A DNA stretch of 64,000 bases from Alistipes communis (GTDB lineage: Bacteria; Bacteroidota; Bacteroidia; Bacteroidales; Rikenellaceae). Below, piece by piece: positions 35,200 to 43,950 of this stretch. The notes below the pieces were generated by a model. That model worked only from the letters and a program-made list of their open reading frames with translations. It did no database searches and was not told the DNA's origin. How positions within the stretch are numbered: position 1 is the stretch's first letter; the number at the start of each line of letters is the position of its first letter. The translations under genes and the position numbers were made by a program. Location: NCBI RefSeq assembly GCF_006542665.1, contig NZ_AP019735.1, positions 2,232,001 through 2,296,000 of the forward strand. The letters run 5' to 3'.

Positions 35200-36417
35200 T
35201 TATTCGGTACCGTGGATGAAGAGGTCGATGAAGGCATCGCCCCGCAGGTGGCCGTAGCGGCCCCGTCGGGCACTCTGTTCGTCGTAGGCCCCCACCATGT
35301 CGGGATGGCAGCCGCTCCGCCAGATCGTGAAGGGGACCGGCGCGGCGGTGTGGGTGCGCAGCAGGCAGGGCGTCGGGTGGTCGGGAAGGATGGCCAGCGA
35401 GACGGGACACTCCCATGCGGAGACCGCTTCGAAGATCGGCCGCACCACCCGTGCGTCGAGCGCTTCGATCGTCCGTACTTTCAGTTCGGCGTCTCCTTCG
35501 TGGCCCGCCTCGTCGCTCGCTTCGATATGCAGGAAGACGAAATCCTCGTCGCGCAGCGCCCGCAGCGCGGCCTCGGCCTTGCCTTCGTAGTTGGTGTCGT
35601 AGAGCCCCGTCGCTCCTTCGACTTCGACGGGCGTCAGTCCGGCGCAGACGCCGATTCCGCGGATCAGGTCGACGGCCGAGATGACCGAGCCGTTGCGGAT
35701 CGGGGCGTAGCGCTCCTGCAAGGTCTGCATACGGGGGCGGTAGCCCGGCGACCACGGCCAGATGCTCGTGGCCGGCTGTTTTCCGGCAGCCCGGCGCGCC
35801 CGATTGACGGGATGATCCGCCAACAACTCCTGCGAACGGAAGATCAGTTCGCGGAGCTGTCGCGCCGTAGGTTCGGCGGCAGCGTCGGCGGCCGACGGCA
35901 GCACTTCGGCGAAGGGGCGGTCGGGTACGTCGTGCGGCCCGACGGTGTGGAGCCGCTTGTCGCCGCCGCGGATCGTGAGCAGGTGGCGGTACGAGACGCC
36001 CGTGTGGAACCGCACGTCGCCGCCGCCCAGCCGCCGTTGGAGGAAGTCGATCAGTTCGGCCGCTTCGGCCGTGGAGATATGGCCGGCCGAATGGTTGCGG
36101 ATGCGCTCCTGCTCGACCGTAATGAGGTTGCAGCGCATGACCATTTCGCCGCGCCCGATTTCGACGCCCATGCCGGCCGCTTCGAGCGAACCGCGTCCTT
36201 CGAAGACGGAGGGAACGTCGTACCCCAGCAGCGAGAGGTGTGCGATTTCGCTGCCCGGAGCGAACCCTTCGGGCACGGTGTCGAGGATTCCCGAGGCGCC
36301 GAGCGCTGCGATGCGGTCGATCGTCGGCTTGCGGGCGGCTTGCAGCGGCGTGCGGCCGCCGAGCCGTGGAATCGGTTCGTCGGCCATTCCGTCGCCGAGG
36401 ATGATGAGGTACTTCAT
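35200..36417 (-). CDS. ApgM-like protein, proposed homoserine kinase replacement
   Basis: A 405-aa member of the 2,3-bisphosphoglycerate-independent phosphoglycerate mutase (alkaline phosphatase) superfamily. It has the metal-site motif ILGDGMAD at the N-terminus, PGSEIAHLSLLGYD (phosphoserine region), HNHSAGHIS-like region, SVISAVDLIRGIG, and late metal sites EASDEAGHEGD and ILPDHPTPC. It lies between thrA and thrC where homoserine kinase (thrB) is normally found, and no GHMP-type thrB is visible in the window. This branch of the family is known as proposed homoserine kinase in genomes that lack thrB. Assignment to homoserine phosphorylation is from context and family, not from a visible residue. 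Confidence 0.88.
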   Translation of the reverse strand: MKYLIILGDGMADEPIPRLGGRTPLQAARKPTIDRIAALGASGILDTVPEGFAPGSEIAHLSLLGYDVPSVFEGRGSLEAAGMGVEIGRGEMVMRCNLITVEQERIRNHSAGHISTAEAAELIDFLQRRLGGGDVRFHTGVSYRHLLTIRGGDKRLHTVGPHDVPDRPFAEVLPSAADAAAEPTARQLRELIFRSQELLADHPVNRARRAAGKQPATSIWPWSPGYRPRMQTLQERYAPIRNGSVISAVDLIRGIGVCAGLTPVEVEGATGLYDTNYEGKAEAALRALRDEDFVFLHIEASDEAGHEGDAELKVRTIEALDARVVRPIFEAVSAWECPVSLAILPDHPTPCLLRTHTAAPVPFTIWRSGCHPDMVGAYDEQSARRGRYGHLRGDAFIDLFIHGTE

Positions 36418-36420
36418 GGT

Positions 36421-38856
36421 CTATCGGATATTGGCGATGCGGATGATGTCGGCGAAGACGCCTGCGGCCGTCACCTCCGCGCCGGCGCCGTACCCCTTGA
36501 TCTGGATCGGGTATTTGCGGTAGCGTTCGGTGGTGATGAGGATGACGTTGTTGCTGCCCGAAAGGTGGTAGAACGGGCTTTCGTTGTCGACCTCTTCGAG
36601 CCCGACCGAGGTGCGTCCGTCCTCCATGCGGGCGATGAAACGCAGCCGTTTCCCTTCGGTTTCGAGCCGTCGCCGCCATGTTTCGAAGCGGGCGTCCGTT
36701 TCGGGCAGGCGATGCCAGAACTCGTCGATGCTCCCCTCGAAGCAGCTTTCGGGCAGGAAGGTGCGCCGCTCCACGTCGCGCTGTTCGACGGCATAGCCCG
36801 CTTCGCGCGTGAGGATCACCAGCTTGCGGATGACGTCCGTGCCGCTCAGGTCGACGCGCGGATCGGGTTCGGCATAGCCTGCCTCCTGAGCCATGCGTAC
36901 GGCGCGGCTGAACGGAATTTCGGCGCTCATGCGGTCGAAGATGTAGTTGAGCGTCCCCGAAACCACCGCCTCGATGCGCAGGATGCGGTCGCCGCTGTTT
37001 ATCAGGTCGGAGATCGTGTTGATGATCGGCAGACCGGCGCCGACGTTGGTCTCGAAGAGGAATTTCGCGTTGCGTTTGCGCGAGACGGTTTTGAGCTCGC
37101 GGTAGAGGGCGTAGTCGGACGACGCGGCGATCTTGTTGGAGGCCACCACCGAGACGTTGTGGTCGAGCAGCGAACGGTAGAGCGCCGCCACCTCCGCGCT
37201 GGCCGTGCAGTCGACGAAGACCGAGTTGTAGATGTTCAGGGCGAGAATCTCGTCGCGCAGGCTCTCCGGCGTCGAGGGCGTTCCCTCCTCTTCGAGCCGC
37301 CGGAGGCAGTCGTTCAGGGCGATGCCTTCGGCGTCGATGAGCCGTTTGCGGGAGTTGGCGATTCCCACGACGCGGATTTGGAGTCCGTTGTCGGCCATGA
37401 GCGTGCGCCGTTGCAGGCGGATCTGTTCCAGCAGGTCGCGCCCCACCTGTCCGACGCCGGCCACGAAGATGTTGAGTACCTGATACTCCGACAGGAAGAA
37501 CGAGTCGTGGATCACGTTGATCGCCTTCGGAAGGCTTTCGAGCGTCACGACCACCGAGATGTTGGTCTCCGAGGCGCCCTGCGTGCAGGCGATGACGTTG
37601 ATGCCGTTGCGTCCCAGCGTCCCGAACAGCTTGCCCGCGATGCCGGGCGTATGTTTCATGTCGTCGCCCACCACGGCGATCGTCGCCAGGTCGTGTTCGG
37701 CGGTGATGCTGCCCACCTCGCCGATCTCGATTTCGGGGGCGAACTCCCTGGTGAGCATCGCGATGGCCAGATCGGCGTCCTCGTTGCGCAGTCCGATCGA
37801 CGTGGTGTTCTCCGAGGCGGCCTGCGACACGAAGAAGACGCTGATGCCGGCCCTGGCCAGTGTGCGGAAGATGCGGTGGTTGACGCCGATCACGCCTACC
37901 ATGCCCAGCCCTTGAATGGTCACCAGACAGGTGTTGTTGATCGAGGAGATTCCCTTGATCGCCTTGTCGCGCCCCTGCACCCGCTCGCGGGAGATGAACG
38001 TGCCCGGCGCTTCGGGGTTGAAGGTGTTCTTGATCAGGATGGGGATGTCGCGGTGGTAGACCGGGAAGATCGTGGGCGGATAGACCACCTTCGCGCCGAA
38101 GTTGCACAGCTCCATCGCCTCTTCGAAGCTCAGCCGGTCGATGACATAGGCATCGCTGATGACGCGCGGGTCGGCCGTCATGAAACCGTCGACGTCGGTC
38201 CAGATTTCGAGCGTCTCGGCGTTCAGCGCGGCAGCGATGAGTGCGGCGGTGTAGTCCGATCCGCCGCGCCCCAGATTGGTCACGTCGCCCGAGGCGCAGT
38301 CCGAGGCGATGAAGCCCGGCACTACCGACACGCGGGGGCGGTCGGCCAGACGTTCCCTGATGAGCTTTTCGGTCAGATCCGGTTCGGCGATGTGCTTTCC
38401 GAAGTCGGTCTTCGTGCGGATGAACTCCCTCGCGTCGTAGAGCCGCGAGCCTTCGAGCACGGCGGCCACGATTCCCGACGAGAGGCGTTCGCCGTAGCTG
38501 ACGATCGCGTCGCCCGTGCGGGGAGAGAGGTCGCGGATCAGGTAGACGCCGCGCAAGATATTGGCCAGTTCGTCGAGCAGTTCGTCCGTCCGCCGGCGGA
38601 TCGCGCCGCGCCGCTCGGACGCCACCGTTTCGTCGATCGTCGTGCGGTGGCGGGCCACGATTTCGGCCAGCGAGTCGGTGTAGTCGGGCTTTCCGGCCGC
38701 GGCTGCGGCCGCCGTGGCCAGCAGACGGTCGGTGATGCCGCCCAGCGCCGAAACGACCACGACGATCTGGCCGTCGTTGGCGGCGACGATCCTGCGCACC
38801 TGTCGCAGACCTTGTGCGGAACCTACCGACGATCCGCCGAATTTCAATACTTTCAT
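36421..38856 (-). CDS. thrA: Bifunctional aspartokinase I / homoserine dehydrogenase I
   Basis: An 811-aa fusion enzyme doing steps 1 and 3 of threonine synthesis. The aspartokinase is about 1-285 (MKVLKFGGSSVGSAQGLR, FIASDCASGDVTNLGRGGSDYTAALIAAAL). Tandem ACT regulatory domains cover about 310-455. The homoserine dehydrogenase is about 460-811 (VAGVGQVGRDLLEQI nucleotide-binding, TNVGAGLPIINTISDLINSGDRI, QEAGYAEPDPRVDLSGTDVIRK). Threonine feedback through ACT domains is expected. The next gene starts 3 bp after its stop. Confidence 0.97.
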   Translation of the reverse strand: MKVLKFGGSSVGSAQGLRQVRRIVAANDGQIVVVVSALGGITDRLLATAAAAAAGKPDYTDSLAEIVARHRTTIDETVASERRGAIRRRTDELLDELANILRGVYLIRDLSPRTGDAIVSYGERLSSGIVAAVLEGSRLYDAREFIRTKTDFGKHIAEPDLTEKLIRERLADRPRVSVVPGFIASDCASGDVTNLGRGGSDYTAALIAAALNAETLEIWTDVDGFMTADPRVISDAYVIDRLSFEEAMELCNFGAKVVYPPTIFPVYHRDIPILIKNTFNPEAPGTFISRERVQGRDKAIKGISSINNTCLVTIQGLGMVGVIGVNHRIFRTLARAGISVFFVSQAASENTTSIGLRNEDADLAIAMLTREFAPEIEIGEVGSITAEHDLATIAVVGDDMKHTPGIAGKLFGTLGRNGINVIACTQGASETNISVVVTLESLPKAINVIHDSFFLSEYQVLNIFVAGVGQVGRDLLEQIRLQRRTLMADNGLQIRVVGIANSRKRLIDAEGIALNDCLRRLEEEGTPSTPESLRDEILALNIYNSVFVDCTASAEVAALYRSLLDHNVSVVASNKIAASSDYALYRELKTVSRKRNAKFLFETNVGAGLPIINTISDLINSGDRILRIEAVVSGTLNYIFDRMSAEIPFSRAVRMAQEAGYAEPDPRVDLSGTDVIRKLVILTREAGYAVEQRDVERRTFLPESCFEGSIDEFWHRLPETDARFETWRRRLETEGKRLRFIARMEDGRTSVGLEEVDNESPFYHLSGSNNVILITTERYRKYPIQIKGYGAGAEVTAAGVFADIIRIANIR

Positions 38857-38919
38857 CTGTTTCGTTGTTTTACTGCCGGAGCAGTCGTAAATACTCGGAG
38901 TTTTCCGTCCGTCCCGTCG

Positions 38920-40590
38920 TCATTCGTCCCGGGCGGTGCGGTGGACACCCTGCACGGCGCGTCCCGACGGATCGTCGAGATTGCGGAACGATTCGTCCCA
39001 CGCCAGCGCCTCGGCCGTGCTGCACGCCACCGACGGCACCGACGGCACGCACTGCGCGGCCGTCTGCGAGGGGAAACACTCCTCGAAGATCGTGCGGTAG
39101 TAGTACTCCTCCTTGTTGCGCGGCGGGTTGACCGGAAAGCGGTCGGCCGCCTGCGCCATTTCGCGGTCGGAGACCGCGGCCTCCGTGAATGCTTTGAGCG
39201 AGTCGATCCAGCCGTAGCCCACGCCGTCGGAGAACTGCTCCTTCTGCCGCCAGACGATCTCCGGCGGCAGGAGGTCTTCGAACGCCTTGCGCAGAATCCA
39301 CTTTTCGATGCGTCCGTCGCGGGGGCGTTTGGCTTCAGGGGCGATGCGCATGGCCGTGTCCAGGAACTCCGTGTCGAGGAACGGCACGCGGCCTTCGATC
39401 CCCCACGCCGCGAGCGACTTGTTGGCGCGCAGGCAGTCGTACTGATGCAGGCGGCCGATCTTGCGCACCGTCTCTTCGTGGAAGGCGCGGGCGTCGGGGG
39501 CCTTGTGGAAATAGAGGTAGCCGCCGAAAATCTCGTCGGCACCCTCGCCCGACAGCACCATCTTGACGCCCATCGACTTGATGACGCGCGCCAGCAGGTA
39601 CATCGGCGTCGAGGCGCGCACGGTCGTCACGTCGTAGGTTTCGATGTGGTAGATCACGTCGCGCAGGGCGTCGAGCCCCTCCTGGACGGTGTAGTGGATT
39701 TCGTGGTGCACCGTACCGATGTGGTCGGCGACCTTGCGTGCGGCACGGAGGTCGGGAGCGCCTTTCAGGCCGACGGCGAACGAGTGGAGGCAGGGCCACC
39801 ACGCACCGTCGCGTCCTTCGGTCTCGATGCGGCGGTCGGCGAAGCGTTTGGCTACGGCCGAGATGATCGACGAATCGAGTCCGCCCGACAGCAGTACGCC
39901 GTAGGGAACGTCGGACATCAGCTGTCGTCGGACGGCCGCTTCGAGCGCCGAGTGCAGCGCGGCAGGGTCGGCGTCGCCCTGCTCGACGGCTTCGTAGTCG
40001 AACCAGTCGCGCGTGTACCAGCGCGTCGTCTTCCCCTCGCGGCTCCACCGGTAGTGCCCCGGCTCGAAGGGGCGGATGACGTTGCACACCCCTTCGAGCG
40101 CCTTCAACTCCGATGCGACGTAGCACCGTTCGTCGGCATCCCAGCCGATGTAGAGCGGAATGACGCCGACGGGGTCGCGGGCGATGAGATACTCGTCGCG
40201 CTCGATGTCGTAGAGCGCGAAGGCGAAGATGCCGTTGAGCCGGTCGAGCAGCCCCGCGCCGTATTTGCGGTAGAGCGGGAGGATCACCTCGCAGTCCGAA
40301 CCGGTGCGGAAGTCGTACTCGCCGGCCAGCTCGCGCCGCAGTTCGCGGTGGTTGTAGATCTCGCCGTTGACGGCCAGCACCAGCCTGCCGTCGGGGCTGT
40401 AAAGGGGTTGCCCGCCCGACTGCGGGTCGACGATCGAGAGGCGTTCGTGAGAGAGCACGGCGCACGGGCCGCAGTAGATGCCCGACCAATCGGGCCCCCG
40501 ATGCCGGATTTTTCCCGACATCCGCAGCACCTGCGCACGCAGGTTCTCACCGTTTCGTCCGATTTCGAACACTCCGACAAAGCCGCACAT
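38920..40590 (-). CDS. asnB: Asparagine synthase (glutamine-hydrolysing)
   Basis: A 556-aa AsnB-type enzyme. The start at 40590 places Cys2 (MCGFVGVFEIG) as the glutaminase nucleophile. The N-terminal glutaminase domain is about 1-200 (NGEIYNHRELR, DCEVILPLY). The synthetase PP-loop is LLSGGLDSS at about 230. MVLSGEGADEIFGGYLYF and VPFLDTEFLD follow. It is placed between ilvC (11 bp upstream) and thrA (63 bp downstream), linking aspartate-derived asparagine synthesis to the same run of genes. Confidence 0.96.
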   Translation of the reverse strand: MCGFVGVFEIGRNGENLRAQVLRMSGKIRHRGPDWSGIYCGPCAVLSHERLSIVDPQSGGQPLYSPDGRLVLAVNGEIYNHRELRRELAGEYDFRTGSDCEVILPLYRKYGAGLLDRLNGIFAFALYDIERDEYLIARDPVGVIPLYIGWDADERCYVASELKALEGVCNVIRPFEPGHYRWSREGKTTRWYTRDWFDYEAVEQGDADPAALHSALEAAVRRQLMSDVPYGVLLSGGLDSSIISAVAKRFADRRIETEGRDGAWWPCLHSFAVGLKGAPDLRAARKVADHIGTVHHEIHYTVQEGLDALRDVIYHIETYDVTTVRASTPMYLLARVIKSMGVKMVLSGEGADEIFGGYLYFHKAPDARAFHEETVRKIGRLHQYDCLRANKSLAAWGIEGRVPFLDTEFLDTAMRIAPEAKRPRDGRIEKWILRKAFEDLLPPEIVWRQKEQFSDGVGYGWIDSLKAFTEAAVSDREMAQAADRFPVNPPRNKEEYYYRTIFEECFPSQTAAQCVPSVPSVACSTAEALAWDESFRNLDDPSGRAVQGVHRTARDE

Positions 40591-40601
40591 AACAGTAGGT
40601 T

Positions 40602-41648
40602 TTAGTTGTTTTCGGGGCGCAGCTTGCGCACGACGGCGCCGGCCTGCCACATTTCGCTTTCACGCAGTTCGCGCAACTCCTCTTCGAGCTTCTGGCGGTA
40701 GTCGGGCTTGCTGTTCAGGTCGATCGACCGCTGTGCCTCGCGACCGGTGGCCACCTCTTCGTAGAGCTGTTCGAAGACGGGTTTCGCAGCGTCTCGGAAG
40801 CGTTTCCACCAGTCGAGCGCGCCGCGCTGCGCCGTGGTCGAGCAGTTGGCGTACATCCAGTCCATCCCGTTTTCGGCCACGAGCGGCATGAGCGACTGCG
40901 TGAGCTCCTCGACCGTCTCGTTGAAGGCCTCCGAGGGGGTGTGGCCGTGTGCGCGCAGCGTCTCGTACTGGGCGGCGAAGATGCCCTGGATGGCGCCCAT
41001 GAGCGTGCCGCGCTCGCCCGTCAGGTCGGAATAGACCTCGCGTTTGAAGTCGGTCTCGAAGAGATAACCCGAACCGACGCCGATGCCGAGGGCCACCACG
41101 CGCTCGAAGGCGTGTCCCGTCGCATCCTGGAAGACGGCGAAACTCGAATTGAGACCGCGTCCTTCGAGGAACATCCGCCGCAGCGAGGTGCCCGATCCCT
41201 TGGGGGCGATCAGGATCACGTCCACGTCGGCCGGCGGGACGATGCCCGTGCGCTCCTTGTAGGTGATGCCGAACCCGTGCGAGAAGTAGAGTGCCTTGCC
41301 GGCCGTGAGGTGTTTGCGGAGCGCGGGCCACACGGCGATCTGGCCTGCATCGGAGAGCAGGTACTGGATGATCGTGCCGCGCTCGGCCGCCTCCTCGATG
41401 CCGAAGAGCGTCTGCCCCGGTACCCAGCCGTCGGCGACGGCCCGTTCCCAACTGCGGGTGCCCTCGCGCTGGCCTACGATGACGTTGAAGCCGTTGTCGC
41501 GCAGGTTGAGCGACTGTCCGGGGCCCTGTACGCCGTAGCCGATGACGGCGATCGTCTCGTTTTCGAGGACTTTGCGTGCCTTCTCCAATGGAAACTCTTC
41601 GCGGGTGACGACGGTTTCGTTTACACCGCCGAAATTGATCTGTGCCAT
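40602..41648 (-). CDS. ilvC: Ketol-acid reductoisomerase (NADP+)
   Basis: A 348-aa class I reductoisomerase of valine and isoleucine synthesis. N-terminal Rossmann domain with IAVIGYGVQGPGQSLNLRDNGFNV and GSGTSLRR; metal-binding C-terminal knotted domain with SDLTGERGTLMGAIQGIF and ETVEELTQSL. Sequence and length agree with Bacteroidetes IlvC. 15 bp after ilvN. Confidence 0.97.
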   Translation of the reverse strand: MAQINFGGVNETVVTREEFPLEKARKVLENETIAVIGYGVQGPGQSLNLRDNGFNVIVGQREGTRSWERAVADGWVPGQTLFGIEEAAERGTIIQYLLSDAGQIAVWPALRKHLTAGKALYFSHGFGITYKERTGIVPPADVDVILIAPKGSGTSLRRMFLEGRGLNSSFAVFQDATGHAFERVVALGIGVGSGYLFETDFKREVYSDLTGERGTLMGAIQGIFAAQYETLRAHGHTPSEAFNETVEELTQSLMPLVAENGMDWMYANCSTTAQRGALDWWKRFRDAAKPVFEQLYEEVATGREAQRSIDLNSKPDYRQKLEEELRELRESEMWQAGAVVRKLRPENN

Positions 41649-41663
41649 AGTCGTAACTGTTTT

Positions 41664-42191
41664 TTATGAAAGTTTTCTGTCGTTTCGTGCGAGTTCTTCG
41701 AGATATTCGTTGAGCAGTTCGCGCCGCGATTTGACGATCGCCACCGTGCCGCTGCGCACGAACTGCTGTACGCCGTAGGGTTGCAGCAGTTCGAACAGTT
41801 CGCGCGTTTCGCTCTTGTAGCCGGTCTTTTCGACGACGATGTAGTCGTCGTCGATTTCGAGGATGCGCACGTTGTGCCGGCGGACGAGCTGTTCGACGTT
41901 GCGGCTGCGCGTCACCTTGTAGAGGGCGATCTCCTGCTGCACCACTTCGTCGGAGGTGAAGACGAAGACTTTGAGCACGTCGATGCGCTTTTCGACCTGT
42001 CGCGCGAGCTTTTCGATCTTTTCGGGATCGGTGCGCACGACGATCGTGAATTTGTGGATGCCCGCGAGCGCCGATTCGGAGGTGGTCAGACTCTCGATAT
42101 TGACGTTGCGGCAGGTGAAGACCGTGGTGATCTGGCTCAACAGACCCACCTTGTTCTCCGAAAAGACGGTGATGATGTATTCCTGTTCCAT
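41664..42191 (-). CDS. ilvN: Acetolactate synthase small (regulatory) subunit
   Basis: A 175-aa regulatory subunit. An N-terminal ACT domain (about 4-75; YIITVFSENKVGLLSQITTVFTCRNVNIESLTTS) binds branched-chain amino acids for feedback control. The C-terminal ACT-like half (about 80-160) completes it. Start at 42191, 10 bp after ilvB. Confidence 0.95.
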   Translation of the reverse strand: MEQEYIITVFSENKVGLLSQITTVFTCRNVNIESLTTSESALAGIHKFTIVVRTDPEKIEKLARQVEKRIDVLKVFVFTSDEVVQQEIALYKVTRSRNVEQLVRRHNVRILEIDDDYIVVEKTGYKSETRELFELLQPYGVQQFVRSGTVAIVKSRRELLNEYLEELARNDRKLS

Positions 42192-42201
42192 ACTGTCGTT
42201 G

Positions 42202-43938
42202 TTATTCGAGCCGGATGTCCGCGACCGGAGCGCCGGCCGGAACCATCGGGAAGACGTTTTCCTCGTTTTCGACCCGCACTTCGAGCAGATAGGCGCCCGC
42301 ATGGGCCTTCATGGCGGCGACGGCCTGCGGCAGCTCCCCGCGCCGCTCGACGCAGCGGTATTCGATTCCGTTGGCGCGGGCGATCAACCCGAAATCGGGG
42401 TTGACCATCTCGGTCGACGAGTAGCGGCGGTCGTAGAAAAGTTCCTGCCACTGGCGCACCATGCCCAGGAAGGAGTTGTTGAGCAGGACGATCTTCACGC
42501 AGACGTGCGACTGGAAAATCGTCGCCAGCTCCTGAATGGTCATTTGCAGCCCGCCGTCGCCCGCGAAGAGGACGACCTCGCGGTCGGGAGCGCCCAGCTT
42601 GGCGCCGATGGCGGCCGGGAGGCCGAACCCCATGGTTCCCAGACCGCCCGACGTGACGACGCTGCGGCTGCGGCGGAACCCGAAGTAGCGGGCGGCGAAC
42701 ATCTGCTGCTGCCCCACGTCGGTGACCATCACCGCGTCGCGGTCGTAGGCGCGTGCCACGGCGTCGACCGCCTCGCCCATGCGGATGCGCCCTCCGTCGG
42801 GACGGATCGCCCGCCGCACCACACGCTCGTACTCGATGCGGTCGCAGGCGCGGAACTCCTCGATCCATGCGCTGTGGTCGCGCGGGCGGATGCGTTCGGT
42901 CAGCAGCGGGAGCGTGCGCTTGACGTCGCCCACGAGGGGCACGTCGGCATGGACGATTTTGTCGATTTCGGAGGGGTCGATCTCCAAATGGATGATCCGG
43001 GCGTTGGGGCCGAAGGCGGCGGGGTCGCCCGTTACGCGGTCGTCGAAACGCATTCCGACGGCGACGAGCAGGTCGCACTCCTTGTTTTTGATGTTGGGGC
43101 CGTAGTTGCCGTGCATCCCCAGCATTCCCACGTTGCGGGGGTCGTCGCTCGGCAGCGCCGAGAGGCCCAGCAGCGTCGAGGCGGCCGGCATGCCGCTGCG
43201 ATCGAGAAAGGCCCGCAGTTCGGCTTCGGCGTTGCCCAGGATCGCTCCCTGGCCGATCATCGCCAGCGGCCGCCGGGCTTCGTCGATGAGCCGCGCCGCT
43301 TCCTCGATGCGTCTTGCGTCGGGCGTAAGGGAGGGTGCGTAGCTGCGGATCGAGGTGATCCGTTCGTAGCGGAAGGGCGCCGTCGCGCATTGGGCGTCCT
43401 TGGTGATGTCGACCACGACGGGGCCCGGGCGCCCCGAACGGGCGATGTAGAAGGCTTTGGCGATGGCCGCCGGAATCTCTTCGGGGTATTTGACCTGGCA
43501 GTTCCATTTCGTGACGGCCTGTGTGATCCCGACGAAGTTGGTCTCCTGAAAGGCGTCGGTTCCCAGCAGTGTCGAACCTACCTGTCCGGTGACGAGTACC
43601 AGCGGCGTGGAGTCCATCAGCGCGTCGGCCAGTCCGGTCACGGTGTTCGTCGCACCCGGGCCGGAGGTGACCAGGCAGACGCCCACGCGGCCGCTTACGC
43701 GGGCATAGCCCTGCGCGGCGTGGACGGCGCCCTGCTCGTGGCGCACGAGGATGTGGCGCAGCCGGTCGCGATAGTCGTAGAGCGCGTCGTAGACGGGGAT
43801 GATCGCGCCGCCGGGATAGCCGAAGAGGGTCTCGACGCCTTCGCGCAGAAACGATTCGATCAGGGCTTGCGATCCGGTGAGCAGCGGCGCTTCGGCCGTT
43901 TGCCGTTCTTCGGGTCGGAAGGGTTCGGTCGTATTCAT
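42202..43938 (-). CDS. ilvB: Acetolactate synthase large (catalytic) subunit
   Basis: A 578-aa TPP enzyme. FGYPGGAIIPVYDAL, RHEQGAVHAAQGYARVSG (catalytic Glu), TSGPGATNTVTGLADALMDS, GGLGTMGFGLPAAIGAKLG and the TPP motif FAGDGGLQMTIQELATIFQ...LLNNSFLGMVRQWQE are all present. Forms a complex with IlvN. The ATG at 43938 is chosen over an upstream TTG. 12 bp after ilvD. Confidence 0.97.
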   Translation of the reverse strand: MNTTEPFRPEERQTAEAPLLTGSQALIESFLREGVETLFGYPGGAIIPVYDALYDYRDRLRHILVRHEQGAVHAAQGYARVSGRVGVCLVTSGPGATNTVTGLADALMDSTPLVLVTGQVGSTLLGTDAFQETNFVGITQAVTKWNCQVKYPEEIPAAIAKAFYIARSGRPGPVVVDITKDAQCATAPFRYERITSIRSYAPSLTPDARRIEEAARLIDEARRPLAMIGQGAILGNAEAELRAFLDRSGMPAASTLLGLSALPSDDPRNVGMLGMHGNYGPNIKNKECDLLVAVGMRFDDRVTGDPAAFGPNARIIHLEIDPSEIDKIVHADVPLVGDVKRTLPLLTERIRPRDHSAWIEEFRACDRIEYERVVRRAIRPDGGRIRMGEAVDAVARAYDRDAVMVTDVGQQQMFAARYFGFRRSRSVVTSGGLGTMGFGLPAAIGAKLGAPDREVVLFAGDGGLQMTIQELATIFQSHVCVKIVLLNNSFLGMVRQWQELFYDRRYSSTEMVNPDFGLIARANGIEYRCVERRGELPQAVAAMKAHAGAYLLEVRVENEENVFPMVPAGAPVADIRLE

Positions 43939-43950
43939 ATCCAATCGGTT

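Noticed and set aside
38857..38919. A thr leader or promoter between asnB and thrA
   Set aside because: Only 63 bp, with no TAnnTTTG box, no Thr/Ile-rich frame and no hairpin.
34018..40605. Very long plus-strand open frame of over 2000 codons opposite thrC-asnB, and a similar one opposite ilv (41956-46068)
   Set aside because: Antisense to securely identified genes; composition is the mirror of high-GC codon use and shows no domain.
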